This document shows, in pieces, positions 35,396 through 46,330 of a stretch of DNA of 64,000 bases. The position numbers and the translations under genes were made by a program. Numbering within the stretch: position 1 is the first letter of the stretch; the number at the start of each line of letters is the position of its first letter. The stretch comes from Callorhinus ursinus (Eukaryota; Chordata; Mammalia; Carnivora; Otariidae): positions 2,525,028 to 2,589,027 of the forward strand of contig NW_020312894.1 in the NCBI RefSeq assembly GCF_003265705.1, read 5' to 3'. The notes beneath the pieces are model-generated. The model was not told the DNA's origin and ran no database searches. It was given only the letters and a program-made list of their open reading frames with translations.

Positions 35396-35830
35396 CATCC
35401 CTATGGCCGCCACACTTAGACTATCGATTTCAAGACTTACCATAAAGCTACAGGAGTTGGAACGGTGTAGTGTTGACAGAAGGATAGGTACATAGATCAA
35501 CGGAACAGAATAGAGAGCACGGAGATCCACCTGCGCATATATCTTCCATTGATTTTTGACAAAGGTGCCCATGCAATTCAATGGAGAAAGGACTGTATTT
35601 TCAACAAATGGCACTGGAAGAACTGCTTGTCAATATAGGGGTAAAAAGTCACATCATGCACCAAAATTGGCTTGAAAGTGCTCACAGCACCTATACAGTA
35701 AAAGCTCATGTTATAAAACTTCTAGAAAAAAGCACAGGAGAACATCTTTGCCATCCTGTGGTGGTCAAGGATTTCTTAGAAAAGATGCAAGTAGATCATG
35801 CTCCTAACAAAGCCTATGAAGTAGGTACAC

Positions 35831-38800
35831 TTACCCATTTAAGTGCAAGGAGTCAGAGTTGCAGGGGGCCAGCCACCTGCCTGCATTCATGTCCCGGAAG
35901 CTGGCAAACGTGGGGCTCAAACCCAGGCAGCGTGCATGCAAACAGGACCAAGTTGGATCAGTTGAGGCCAATTTCAGGCAAAATCTCAACATGGGTTTTT
36001 TTTGGGGGGGGGTTCTTTGCCTCAAAATTATTCTAAGGAGTGGAAGAAAAACACATAACAACAAAGAAAATTCAGAGAACAAACACTGCCCTGTGTAACT
36101 CTAACATCATTGTAAAATTACCAAAATTAAATGTATCATATGGGCCCCCAACCAAGCTTAATCCAATGAAAAGATCCTCAAATGGTCTTTGTGTGTAACA
36201 TAACTCAGCACAGGTGCCTGGGCCAGAGAAGCACTTACCACGAGATGCAGAAGTAAGCGGTTAGCTATTGGAAACAAGTTCATTTAGAATATGATTTCAA
36301 GCCATACCTACAACATTATACATGGACTAGGAATCGGGCAGAATGGAAGGACCTGGCCTTATGTCCTGGAGCCCAGGGTCTCTCCACGCTGAGCCATGAG
36401 GGAGGAAAGAGAAAGAGAAAACTCCCTTGACCTGTGGATTGGAGCAGAGCTGGTCCTGACTCGACCTGTCTCCAAGCGGGACAGGACGCACCTCCTACAC
36501 CAGTGGGTGAGAGACGGAAAGAGATGTGTGGATTCGCACCCAGTGGGCACAGACCTGCAGGGAGCGCCCTCCTCCACTCCAAGGGAGAGCTGCACCATCT
36601 GGAGCGTCAGCCTTCGCAAGGATGAGACTGGAGGCTGTCAGAGTGAAACGAAGCCCGCAGCATGGAGGCAGGGCCACCCTGTCACTCCTACGGGCACTGC
36701 AGCGGAAAGGACCCTGACCTCCCCCCCAGCAATGGGGCAGGAGGCTGCCCAGGAGGGTCTGTAGGGCTTCCCCATCACAAGCCAGCTGGTGCCCTCACCA
36801 CAGGATGCCAGGCCTCCTGCTGGGGCCACAGGGGACACCTGCTAAACGGGCAGCCAGTCTCCCAAGACGCCGAAAGGCCACAGGACAGCAGACACTTACA
36901 CTCTGGCCGGGGCTGCTGAGCACCATCCACGTGGCACCGAGGACGAGGGGCCCATGGGAAGCAGACAGGGCCTGGTGGAGCCTCCTGGCTCCCCTCTCCC
37001 AACTCGGCTCCAGGGGAAAGACAGTGTCCATTGATTAAACCCTCCCAAACTGGTTTTGTGTTGTTTCTTTGTTCAGTTATCAACCGCAGTGGTATGGAGG
37101 CAGAAGTTTAACAACCAGTTCAGGGTTGTTGGGGCAGAGGGGTAGGGGATAGCCTGGTGTCTGGCTGTGCTGATTCACACGGTGTAAATACCCCCACCGT
37201 GACCAGGCTCAAGCTTCCAGGGTACCCCATAAAGACGGGTCGGGGAGACACTGGCTCTGGAGGCCGTGAGAGCAGGTGCCATGAACACCGTGGGCACGAA
37301 ACTGGCCCTCCCATCCATGGATGTCACGTATAAAACTTCCCGCAACCCATTTGGAAATCAATTTGAAGATATTCATCAAATGCCTTCAAAGTGATCCTAA
37401 CTTTTAACCTAATGGTGAAATCCCATTTTTGAACATCTGTGCTAAAGCCAAAAAAAAAAATAAATAAGTAAAAGCAAAGTCGTCAGTGCCCTGGCTCTGT
37501 AATAGCAGAAATTGGGGAAATAAATACTTACAGATAAGTCAACAGTTAAGAAAATCATCAGACACTCAGGGAAGATGTGTATGGATGGTCTGTAATAACA
37601 AAATGGATGTCTACGGGTCTACACGGGCTCACACAGGTGCACGGACATTCTTCCTTCTGGGGGAAGGTGGATCCAGAGAGGACTGGCCCATGGATAGAGG
37701 AGAGGCTGTAGGGCAGGAAGCGGGGAGCCAGGGCCTGGGGACAGGCGGGGCAAGGAGCAGCTCCCACCTCAGGCCAGTTTGCTGATGGACGCAGACACCC
37801 CCGTGTCGCTGGATTTTTGCCTCTAGAAGACCATTTCTTGTCTGCCACGCCAGAAAGTGTCGTAAATCATGGCAAATAAGTATGAAATGTTTAAGTGGAA
37901 GAGATAGTTCATCTTCTCTTCTGGGTTGAGTTTGCAGAGGGATGCTAACAAGTACTTCTACACTTTGCTCAAAGACGTGTATATTGTGGGGAGATGCAGT
38001 TTTATATCTTCATGATTTCAAAAGGGAAAGAAATGAGGGGCTATGGTAGGACTCACTGAACAACAGAAGAGGGCTTTTTCTGAAATAATAAAATGGCATT
38101 CGTGATGAAATGTGCTGAACCCCGGGATGGCATGGGTCTGGAGCCCCGGAGGGTCCCCCCATCTACGTTCCCTTGGCTACAAGTCGTGTTTTCCCATTGT
38201 GAGTAAATGGGAATGTTAAAACCAAAACGCGATACCCCTTTATTTAGGTGGCCCAAGTGTCTTCACTGCCTTCAAAGAATAAAGCAAATGCAAAAAAAAA
38301 AAAAAAAGTTACAAATGAGGGCCCTGTGCCCACGGAGGTGACAGCAATCACAACAAACAAGCCAGTTCGGAGGGCTCCCTGGCGCTGGCAGCCCACACTC
38401 GGCTGACACGCAGGTGATGGGCAGAAATTGGTCCCCGGTGCCTACGACCAGCCCTGAGCGTCAGGATGAAAGGGACCGAGGCAGCAAGAGGACAAGGCAT
38501 TGCCTGGAGCTCAGCTCAGATCCTTGACAGCAGCCGAGACACAGCCTGATGAGCAGAAGTGGAAGGAAGAAAGAAAGAAACAGCATTTTAAGGAGCAGCT
38601 CAGCGTGGCACCCACTTGCAGTGGTGGCCGAGACCGTGGCCCCTGGAGAACCTACAGGCCCGTGGGAGTGGGCTGGAACCCCAGGGCTGGCACCAGGCCA
38701 GCAGTGAGACGACAGAGAGAGGGACGGATGGCAGAGTGAATGACCCCGTGATGAATGAGTTGGCGCAAGAGCTGTTCCACAGCGAGGCCAGCCGGCCAGA

Positions 38801-40211
38801 GGCCAAGAGGAGCTTCTGAGGAATGGCCAGCTCCCTCCAAGGACCTGGCGCGCCCCACACAGCCCTGCTCACGTCCCCCCACTTCAGAGTGTGGCAAATA
38901 CAGCTTCAAGGTGGGGCTCCCCTACCCTTGCCGGTCTCTCCAGCAACAACCACCAGTTTCATCCTGGCCCCAAGGCAAGAGCCACAAGGCTCCTGGGCCT
39001 CACAGCAGGTGGACATCATGGTAGGGGTCCCTCATCTTCACCAGGCCACAGTGTGGCCCATAGTGCTAATGCCCTGGCAAGGGTGTGCTCCCCAAAACTG
39101 GCTGCTTCGCTGGAGAGCATGGAGAGACTTGGGGACAAACAGCTGGTGAATACATCTACAGGCGTAATGAGGTGTGACCAAGGCCTGTCTACAGGGCAGA
39201 CGCCGGGGAAACACCCTTTTACCCCCGAGTCCCCTACTCCTCCCTGAACACAGCCTGGCACTGTTCCTCCTGTCATCTCCCCAAGTTCTTCCCACCGCCA
39301 TTTCCTCCCAACTTGGCCCAGAATGGACGAGTCACAGAACTCAGCTTCATTCTGGAAGAACGCTGGCCTCTTCCGCCCCCTTGTCTCCAGGAATGTTTGC
39401 GCTCGACCATGAAAGAAAGAGCAAATCCGCCTGGAGAGGGGGCTTGCCGGCACCTGCCATGCCCCATGCTCCACGCCCCACGGGAGCCCCAGCCGCCCCC
39501 CCGGCCCTCCGGCTCAGACACCGCCTCCTCTCAGCCACCTACAGACATTTTTTATTCTGTCATCAGCAGCAGTGAAAAGGCCGAATCATCCTCCTCTCGG
39601 GTGATATTTTCACAGAAATTTAAATCATCCACTGTTGGCCATGTCTTCTCGGACATAAATAAGCTCTCTATTCTCCTTGGCCCAGTGAAACACGTGTCCG
39701 AGTCCCTCCACCCTGCCCCATGCCCACCTGCGTGTGCACACACGTAGACACAAATACACTCTCACACATGCACACACTCATCCCATCTCAGGGATCCTCG
39801 CGTTCTTACCCACGCTCTGTCTATCTGTTGTTTCATGTGCCCTGACATTTCGGCGCTGTGCTGGGTCACGCAATGAAACATTGACCAAGACAAGCCCGGG
39901 GCCCTGCTCTCACGGAGTTTCCAGCCTGGCAAAGGCGCTGGACAGTAAACAAGCAAGTACACAGCTGGTTATTTCACTGCAGTGGTGGTGAAAGCTAAAA
40001 AGGAGGATGTTTTCCTCCCTATCAGCCAGTGAACAATCTCATTTATAATGAATGTGCCCCATCAGTTTGTTCTAATGGTGCTGTATTTCGCTTCTATAAT
40101 TAAATGGGATTTACTTGGCAATTTATATCCCAGGTTTTCCCAGAAGAACCCACAGATCTTATTGGCTTCATAGCATCTCAGGAAAGTCAGAGAGCTTGAA
40201 CAGTACCCTGA
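35831..40211. other. GC-rich unique sequence, no gene recognised
   Basis: More than 4 kb of mostly unique, GC-rich DNA. Possible very old L1 remnant at about 37340-37600 (ACATCTGTGCTAAAGCC and AATAGCAGAAATTGGGG words), not firmly placed. Open frames up to about 150 codons occur in all frames, often Pro/Ser-rich, as expected from composition. The AT-balanced block at 40000-40135 looks less random and could be conserved non-coding DNA. CA-rich simple sequence lies at 39735-39782. Confidence 0.45.
38279..38308 (+). other. AATAAA followed by A15 tract
   Basis: A polyadenylation signal (AATAAA) is followed 9 bases later by 15 A residues on the plus strand. This arrangement can mark the 3' end of a retrocopy. 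The upstream 400 bases contain no recognisable coding sequence, and no flanking direct repeat was found by eye. Confidence 0.35.
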
Positions 40212-40414
40212 GAAATGGGCTTTTCTTTGTTTTTAAGATTTTATTTATTTATTTGACATTGAGAGACACAGCGAGAGAGGGAACACAAGCAGGGGGAGTG
40301 GGAGAGGGAGAACAGGCTCCACCCCCCCCAGCAGGGAGCCCAGCACCCTGGGATCACGAAGCTGAAGGCAGACGCTTAATGACTGAGCCACCCAGGCGCC
40401 CCCGAAATGGGCTT
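40212..40414 (-). mobile_element. Can-SINE with internal deletion
   Basis: Body 40223-40403 on the minus strand: head GGGCGCCTGGGTGGCTCAGT (A box), CT-rich middle, and AATAAATAAATAAAATCTTA-type tail. The flanking direct repeat GAAATGGGCTT is at 40212-40222 and 40404-40414. Between the head and GGGCTCCCTGC the sequence is about 18 bases shorter than the family norm recalled, and the GATCGAGCCCC-type B box is absent. Confidence 0.93.
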
Positions 40415-41535
40415 CTCCAGATACATTTTTTGAATGGTGGTACAAGAGCAAAGCAGTGTTCCAAACCCAGCGTAGCGTGTTGTGAGAAGAGAAGAGAGTG
40501 ACACCAGCGTTAGCACACACCCATCACCACGCCAGGTTCTGCACACGCATCTCCACCTGCTGGACCCCTGGGGCCCAAGGACAAAGGCCTCCCTGGTCAC
40601 CCTCGCTCAGACCACAGACGAGTCTGACACATGATGTCACAGCTTCCTGCCCCTTCCATCCAACCCACCTCCACACTACCCAACCTTCTCACCCCAAGCA
40701 CACTCAATGGTTCTCCCCAGCACAAATATGCCCCCCAGCTCCTACTTCCCAAGGGGTGAAGGTCAAGTTTGTTTGCGCGACGTTTGATGACCTCTAGAAA
40801 GTTTACAAAAGAAACCGATTGGGAAAGGGGGGTTGGGGACATTTCATTGGATAGCGCTTCAAATCCTTTGAGTCCTGAATCTTTAAATTAATTTATCAAA
40901 AATAAATGAAGTTAAACAAAGAAAGAAGAGAAGAATGTGTGAGTGCTTCTAAAGATCTGCCAAAGGAGTTTTGTGTGGTCCTAAATGGACACAGGCTTGG
41001 GGGTATGATGAAAAGTGGGCTGCTGGAAGCGGTAAGAGCCGTTTAGAAAAATCCTCCTCCCATACGAGAAGGCCCGCTCCCTGTGGCCTTCGAGCCTCAA
41101 GAGGACAGAGGACTTGCCTGCCGTGGGAGCTGTGCTCACTAAGCTGAATTTCTTAGTCTTTGGGTTTAAGAGGGCATCTGGAGAGAAGCCGCAGATGCAG
41201 CCCACCCTTCGATTCCTCCTGAAATAATCATAAGGACAAAGCGATGAGTGCCCGAAAGGCCAGGAAAAGTCAGGCTGGGGAATTTCCTAGCTCTCCTATG
41301 GGAAGATGTTCTACAAGAAAATTTCACCTGACTTTTCCTCACAACAGGAGCAGACTTCACCCCCGACCCCCATGGAATGGCTGGAAGGTCATTGCCCCAC
41401 GATTCGGAAACTCAGAACCTCCCCCAGACCAAAGACTGCATAGCAGAACCCCTGCCAGGCACGGGCTGTCTCCCTGGGGGGGGCCAAAGTTTGTTCTCTG
41501 CGACCATCATGCAGCCCCCCCCTTTTTGTAAATAT
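40415..41535. other. unique sequence, no gene recognised
   Basis: No repeat or gene identified. Short frames only. Confidence 0.45.
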
Positions 41536-41539
41536 TTGT

Positions 41540-42670
41540 AAATCTTTAAAAATACATAAAAATTATGAAAAATGATACGGCAAAAATATCCATGAACTGC
41601 CACCCAGAATTTTAGAATATTCCCTATGTTTCTTCTTTGTTTCTTGTTTTAGGACAATACCCTCTCAGGAATCCAGGATTGATAGCAGAACTGCCTGAAG
41701 ACCACCCTCAGCTCTCAGCTCTGGGGGTGCACTGCCTCACCTGAAGAGAACTGCCCAGTCCCTGGGTCACACCTCCTTCCCGGGAAAGCCCGGGCCAATG
41801 GCTGATGACGAGGGGATAAAAAGACCGTACTCAGGGCAACCCTGAAGGGTGTCCCAGTTCCAACGATGCCCCAGGAGGCATCTGGGTCTTTGCTGGGCTC
41901 ACATCACAGCTCACTTCTTCCTTGGCCATGGTCATGACCCCAGGAGCAGTCCCCACAGAAGTCCTGCAGACCACCCCCCTTCCGTTCTTCCTCTCTGACT
42001 TCCTGCTACTCTAGAAAATCCAGTGTGAGACACAAATATTACAGATATAATAAAATCCCCTCTGTAATGCTCCCTGGTCCCATTCCTTCCCCCGCCTTTC
42101 CATAGGCAACAACAAATAGGAATTTTATGTTTATCCTTTTGTTCATGTCTTACTGTCTTAACTACACATAACCATAAACCTGCAAATGATAGTTTGTGTG
42201 TTTTTTTTTAAGAACATACAAATGACAAACTCTACTTTCATTCTACAACTTGCTTTTTTATTCAATTTATTGCTCTCATGATCTGTCAAATTAATACAGT
42301 GTTGATTGGGTTCAATCGTTATTTCTGTATAGTAATCTATATCATAAGTGCACCAATGGCCCGTAGTAATTCTGCTGTCAATTCTGCTGTCTGTATTAGT
42401 TTTGCTGTCAATGGACATTTAGATTGTTTTCCAGATTTATTGCTACAAACAAGGCTGCAGCCAGAAACACTGTGCACATCTTAGGCTGCAAGTGCCCAGA
42501 GAGGGGACATTGGGTAACGCCCGTCCACAGTCCCTAGAAATCACCACACTGCTCTGCAGGTGGTTGTAGGGGCTCACACCCAAAAATACTGTCCCCTCAC
42601 CATGTCTGCACCCACACTTAGCCCTATCAAGTACTTCTGGTCTTCTGGGTGTAAAATGGCATCTCACTGT
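41540..42670 (-). mobile_element. ancient L1M 3' end and ORF2 C-terminus
   Basis: The plus strand shows the reverse complement of an L1M tail: CTTGCTTTTTTATTCAATTT, GGACATTTAGATTGTTTTCC, ACAAACAAGGCTGCAGC and GGTGTAAAATGGCATCTCAC in the correct order. Old and gapless to the eye apart from small changes. Confidence 0.7.
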
Positions 42671-42879
42671 TTGACCTGAACCTCCAGAATTAGTACCAAT
42701 GAGGCTTGGTGGAATTTACAGATGGAAGAGAGGAAAATGTAGATATTTAACCCACAATATTTACTTAAAACTCTTTTTTCTTGAGTCTAATATATGCACT
42801 AGCACCAAATCTACTGCAAGAAATGACTTTGCTATGTCCTATAGGGTTTCCTATCTAATGTGAACATTATTGTTTATCC

Positions 42880-42965
42880 ATCCAACATAGATTCACTGAG
42901 CACCAACTATGCATCAGGCATCCTTCCGGATGCCAGGGATATAAATTTCTAAGTACTTTATAATT
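42880..42965 (-). mobile_element. L2 3' end fragment
   Basis: GATTCACTGAGCACCAACTA, TGCATCAGGCA and GATGCCAGGGATATA form the reverse complement of the L2 terminus. Confidence 0.6.
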
Positions 42966-43509
42966 ACCACGAATTACAGTTTAGTTTCCAATCATAAGAA
43001 CATTCTTTTTCTTACATCTTTTTATTTCCAGATTCCAAATGTATTATCGTAAAAGCAGAGAACGCTTTATGTGTATTTACAATTCTTTGGAATTGTAATG
43101 GGTCTCTTTTGTTCCATGGCTCCTGACCAATTATTGTAAATGTACTTTGGGTAAAGAAAAGGATATGGCTTCCTATGTGGAGAATGTAAACATCTCTGTG
43201 TCTGTAACATCAAAAATTTAATTGATTCTCCAAGTTTTTGTCTGGTTGGTCCAATGCTAAAAGAAGTTTCTTAGTCCCGTGCACTGTTAGTGAGATGCCG
43301 GGCTTATACCAGTTTTCCTCCTAATCCTTCCCATGTGTGCCCTTTTTATTTTGAATCTATGCTGTTAACATGCATATAATTTCATCATTACTATAGCTCT
43401 TTGATTTCTCCTTTTATTATAGCTCCTCAAAATTAACTAAAAATATAATGAGATTCAAATCAAAGAACTAACCAGAGTTTTTGAAGTGAATTTAGCAGCA
43501 GATTTCAAA

Positions 43510-43800
43510 ATTTGTTTCAACAAACTCCTCTGTTCATTTATTCAAGAAATATATTTCCGTATCCACAATGTGCCAGGCACTGTCCTGGGCTTGGGTGTGT
43601 ATCAATGAGTGACACAGATACAGTTTCTTCCTTCAAGGTGTTACTAAGAGAGTGGGACATCACTGAAACAAGCACAGATTATATTTAATACCAAAGAACA
43701 GGTGCAGTGAGAAAATGGTGAGAAGCACAGAATTATACAGGAGGGTCGGAGAAGACCGCTCTGTGGAAACAACAAACAGGCTCTGACCTGAAGAGTATGT
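43510..43800 (-). mobile_element. L2 fragment
   Basis: Minus-strand L2 end: TTCATTTATTCAAGAAATAT, CAATGTGCCAGGCACTGTCC, then a diverged continuation with ACAGATACAGTTTCTTCC and GGTGCAGTGAGAAAATGG. Confidence 0.7.
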
Positions 43801-43829
43801 ACAGGGTTAGTGAGGTAAAGGCTGGAGAT

Positions 43830-45240
43830 GGAAAGAGGTAAAAACTGTTATGTTTTGGAGATGATATGATTGTGTGTATGAAAAATCCAAAACAACCTAC
43901 ACCTGAATTATAAAAATTAGTAGGAGGCTTTTCCAACTCAAGGTTGTATCATATCAATTGTATTTCTCTATTCCAATAACAAAAGGATGTGACATGAATA
44001 TTTGAAAATAATAATGGTACTAAAAATTATCAGGAACGGTATCAGAATAAATCCAACAAAAGGTGTGTCAGAACTCAATGGAGAAAAATAAAGCTTTAAA
44101 GATAAGTAAGAAAAGTCAATGAAAAGATGTTATAAAGTTGACAGTTCACTCCAAACTAATTTATTAGTTCAGTACAATGCAAATCAAAACCCCTATGTGT
44201 GGAACTGGCAAGCACTTCACAGAGTATCCAACTAGCAAACAGACAAATGAAAAGGCACGGCATTTCACTGGTAGTCAGGGAAATGCTCCTGAAAAGCACC
44301 CTACAGAATGGCCAAAATTAGAAAGACTGATAACATCAAGCATTGATGAAGGTAGGGAGCAACTGGAACTCACAATCGTTGCTGATGGCAGCATTAATTG
44401 GTTCAACTAATTGGAAGAATATCTGGAAGTACAAAATAAAGCTGAAGATATATAAACCCTATGAATCAGCAAATCCACACATAGATAGTTACCCTTGAGA
44501 GAGGTATACCCACACACACTAAGATATATGTACAAGAACATTCACAGCAGTATTATTAACAATAGCCCAATCTATAAACGACCCAACGTCCACTGACACT
44601 AGACTAAAAGAAACCTTCAAATGGTGGCATAGTTATACAATGTTCTGCTACATAGCAATAAAAACGCACACAACTGGAGTACAGTGAGCATAGATAAATC
44701 TCGAAGACATCATTTGGAGCAAAAGAAGCCAGACACAAATGAACACAAATTATAGCATTCCATTGACATAATGTTCAAAGCCAGGAGAAATTAAACTCTC
44801 TATCAGGGATGCATAAGTAGGTAGAAAACCTATAAAGAAAATCAATCAAGGGAATACCATAACATTCAAGACAGCAGCTACGTGGTAAGAGTACGTTTAG
44901 GGATTCTGGAACACGGAGAAAGTTTTAGTCTTGACCTAGGTAGAGACAATAAAAGGGTTTCTTTTACTGTAATTTGTTGGGTGTTGTTGTTTTTAGAGAG
45001 AGAGAGACTGGTGGGGGGAGGGGCAGAGGGAGAGACAGAATCTCAAGCAAACTGCCCACTGAGCATGGAGCCCAACATGGGGTTCCACCTCACAACCCTG
45101 AGATCATGATCTGAGCTGAAATCCAGAGTTGGACGCTCACCCTACTGAACCACCCAGGCGCACCCTACTGTAATTTGTTAATCTGTATACCCATCTTGTT
45201 TCCCACTTTTATGCGTGTCTTAGTTCACAAGACAAAAGAA
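43830..45240 (+). mobile_element. ancient L1M ORF2 C-terminus and 3' UTR
   Basis: Plus-strand ORF2 order: GCATTGATGAAGGTAGGGAG (44340), TTCACAGCAGTATTATTAAC (44541), GACGTTC-type target phrases, then the 3' UTR GATTCTGGAACACGGAGAAA and TGGTAAGAGTACGTTTAGGG. A Can-SINE (44979-45165) splits the 3' UTR. Confidence 0.8.
44965..45179 (-). mobile_element. Can-SINE inserted in L1M
   Basis: Body 44979-45165 on the minus strand, ending at the head (CACCCAGGCGCACC in plus orientation). Perfect 14-bp target duplication TACTGTAATTTGTT at 44965-44978 and 45166-45179. The tail is short. The B-box region is retained. Confidence 0.95.
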
Positions 45241-45289
45241 AAATAACCACCACTACGAATACTATACATAAAGTTTTAAAGAAATGGAA

Positions 45290-45500
45290 AGACAGCCTGG
45301 AAGGAAGAGTATGGGGAACAGACCTGAGGCAGGAAGGAAGTGGTGCCATGAGGATCAGAAAGAAAGGCAGGTGGCTGGGACTGCTGCACCAGGGCCAAGT
45401 GCGTGAATACCTGGGGAGGAGGCAGGGCCAGAGAGTAGAGGGCAGAAGCATCATATGAGGAGGTTCCTCTTTATTCTAAGTACAAGGGGAGCATAAGAAT
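45290..45500 (-). mobile_element. possible L2 internal fragment
   Basis: Purine-rich sequence (GACCTGAGGCAGGAAGG, GGCTGGGACTGCTGCACC, CCTCTTTATTCTAAGTA) resembles the minus-strand L2 order of GGGCCAGTGTGGCTGGAGCA followed by GGATTTTATTCTGAGTG. Weak. Confidence 0.4.
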
Positions 45501-45599
45501 ATATATTTTTTAATTTTTTCAGTATTACAGTCATACTGAGAGGGAATCTACACTTGCTGGATGTTAAGACGTATCCTAAAAACATGATAATTAAAACCA

Positions 45600-46330
45600 G
45601 TAGAGTTCATTATTGAACAGGTACATTTTTGGCAGCTACCATATGCAAGGCACTGTTCTGATTTCTGGGGATGAATCCATAGAGCTTACAATCTAGAGGG
45701 GTGATAGGCAATGTGATAGTGAATTTAATGTCAGTTTGGGCCACGGGTGCCCAGACATTTAGTCAAGCATTATCATAGGTGTGTCTGTGAGGGTGCTTCT
45801 GGATGAGATTAACATTTGAAGCTGGAGACTGACTAAGGCAGATAGCCCTCCCCAATGTGGTGGGCCTCATCCAATCAGTTGAAGGTCTGAGTAGATTAAA
45901 AAGTTGACCCTCCCTTGAAACATCAGTCCTTCCTGGGTCTTAAACCTGCAGCTTTTGGACTGGAGTGACACCATCAGCTCTGTGGGTCTCAGGCTTTTGG
46001 ACTCAGACTGGAACTAAACCATCTGCTCTCCTGGGTCTCTAGCTTGCTGACTTCAGATCTTGGGACGAGTCAGTCTCCAAAATCGTGGTACTCAATTCTT
46101 TATAAGAAATGTTTATGTTTCTCTGGAGAACCCTAATATAGGCAATAAATAAATACTAATAAATGGGTAAGATAATTTCAGAGTGTGAGCAGTATTACAA
46201 GAAAGATAAAGCCAAAATCGAGAGGGACTGTGAGAACCCGCTGCCTTTTCTAGGGCAGGATGGGTAGGTTCTCCATGGAGCAGACACTTGGGGGACATCC
46301 AAGCATGCACTGATGCAGAAGAAACCACAG
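45600..46330 (-). mobile_element. L2 fragment split by an LTR
   Basis: 45613-45704 reads as minus-strand L2 (GCAAGGCACTGTTCTGATTT, GGGGATGAATCCATAGAGCT). The L2 order resumes at 46139 with GGCAATAAATAAATACTAAT and GGGTAAGATAATTTCAGAGT. The MLT2-like LTR lies exactly between. Confidence 0.7.
45705..46146 (-). mobile_element. MLT2-like LTR (ERVL)
   Basis: The minus strand begins near 46134 with a TTAGGGTTCTCCAGAG-type start, the recalled MLT2 opening. It runs through GAGACCCAGGAGAGCAGATG and CCAACTGATTGGATGAGGCC-type words to the end at about 45712. It is a solo LTR with no internal retroviral sequence. TAGGCAAT is repeated at both edges (45705-45712, 46139-46146), but ERVL integration normally duplicates 5 bp, so the exact edges are uncertain. 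Confidence 0.75.

Larger units (their letters stand above)
32130..35830 (+). mobile_element. ancient L1M, 5' region through ORF2, plus strand
   Basis: Sense-strand order is kept: 5' region (32140-33450), then ORF2. The GGTTCTTTGCAAAGATCTAC segment lies near 33557, the RT-side CAATAGATGCAGAAAGACTA block near 34205, a diverged RT motif region near 34500-34540, and the C-terminal third at 35400-35800. It is decayed throughout. Two foreign pieces interrupt it: a telomere-like tract at 34355-34436 and a GC-rich block at about 34985-35395. Confidence 0.75.

Noticed and set aside
39313..39747. 144-codon plus-strand frame in GC-rich unique DNA
   Set aside because: No recognised domain. Ends in CA-rich simple sequence. 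Kept only as part of the unassigned stretch.
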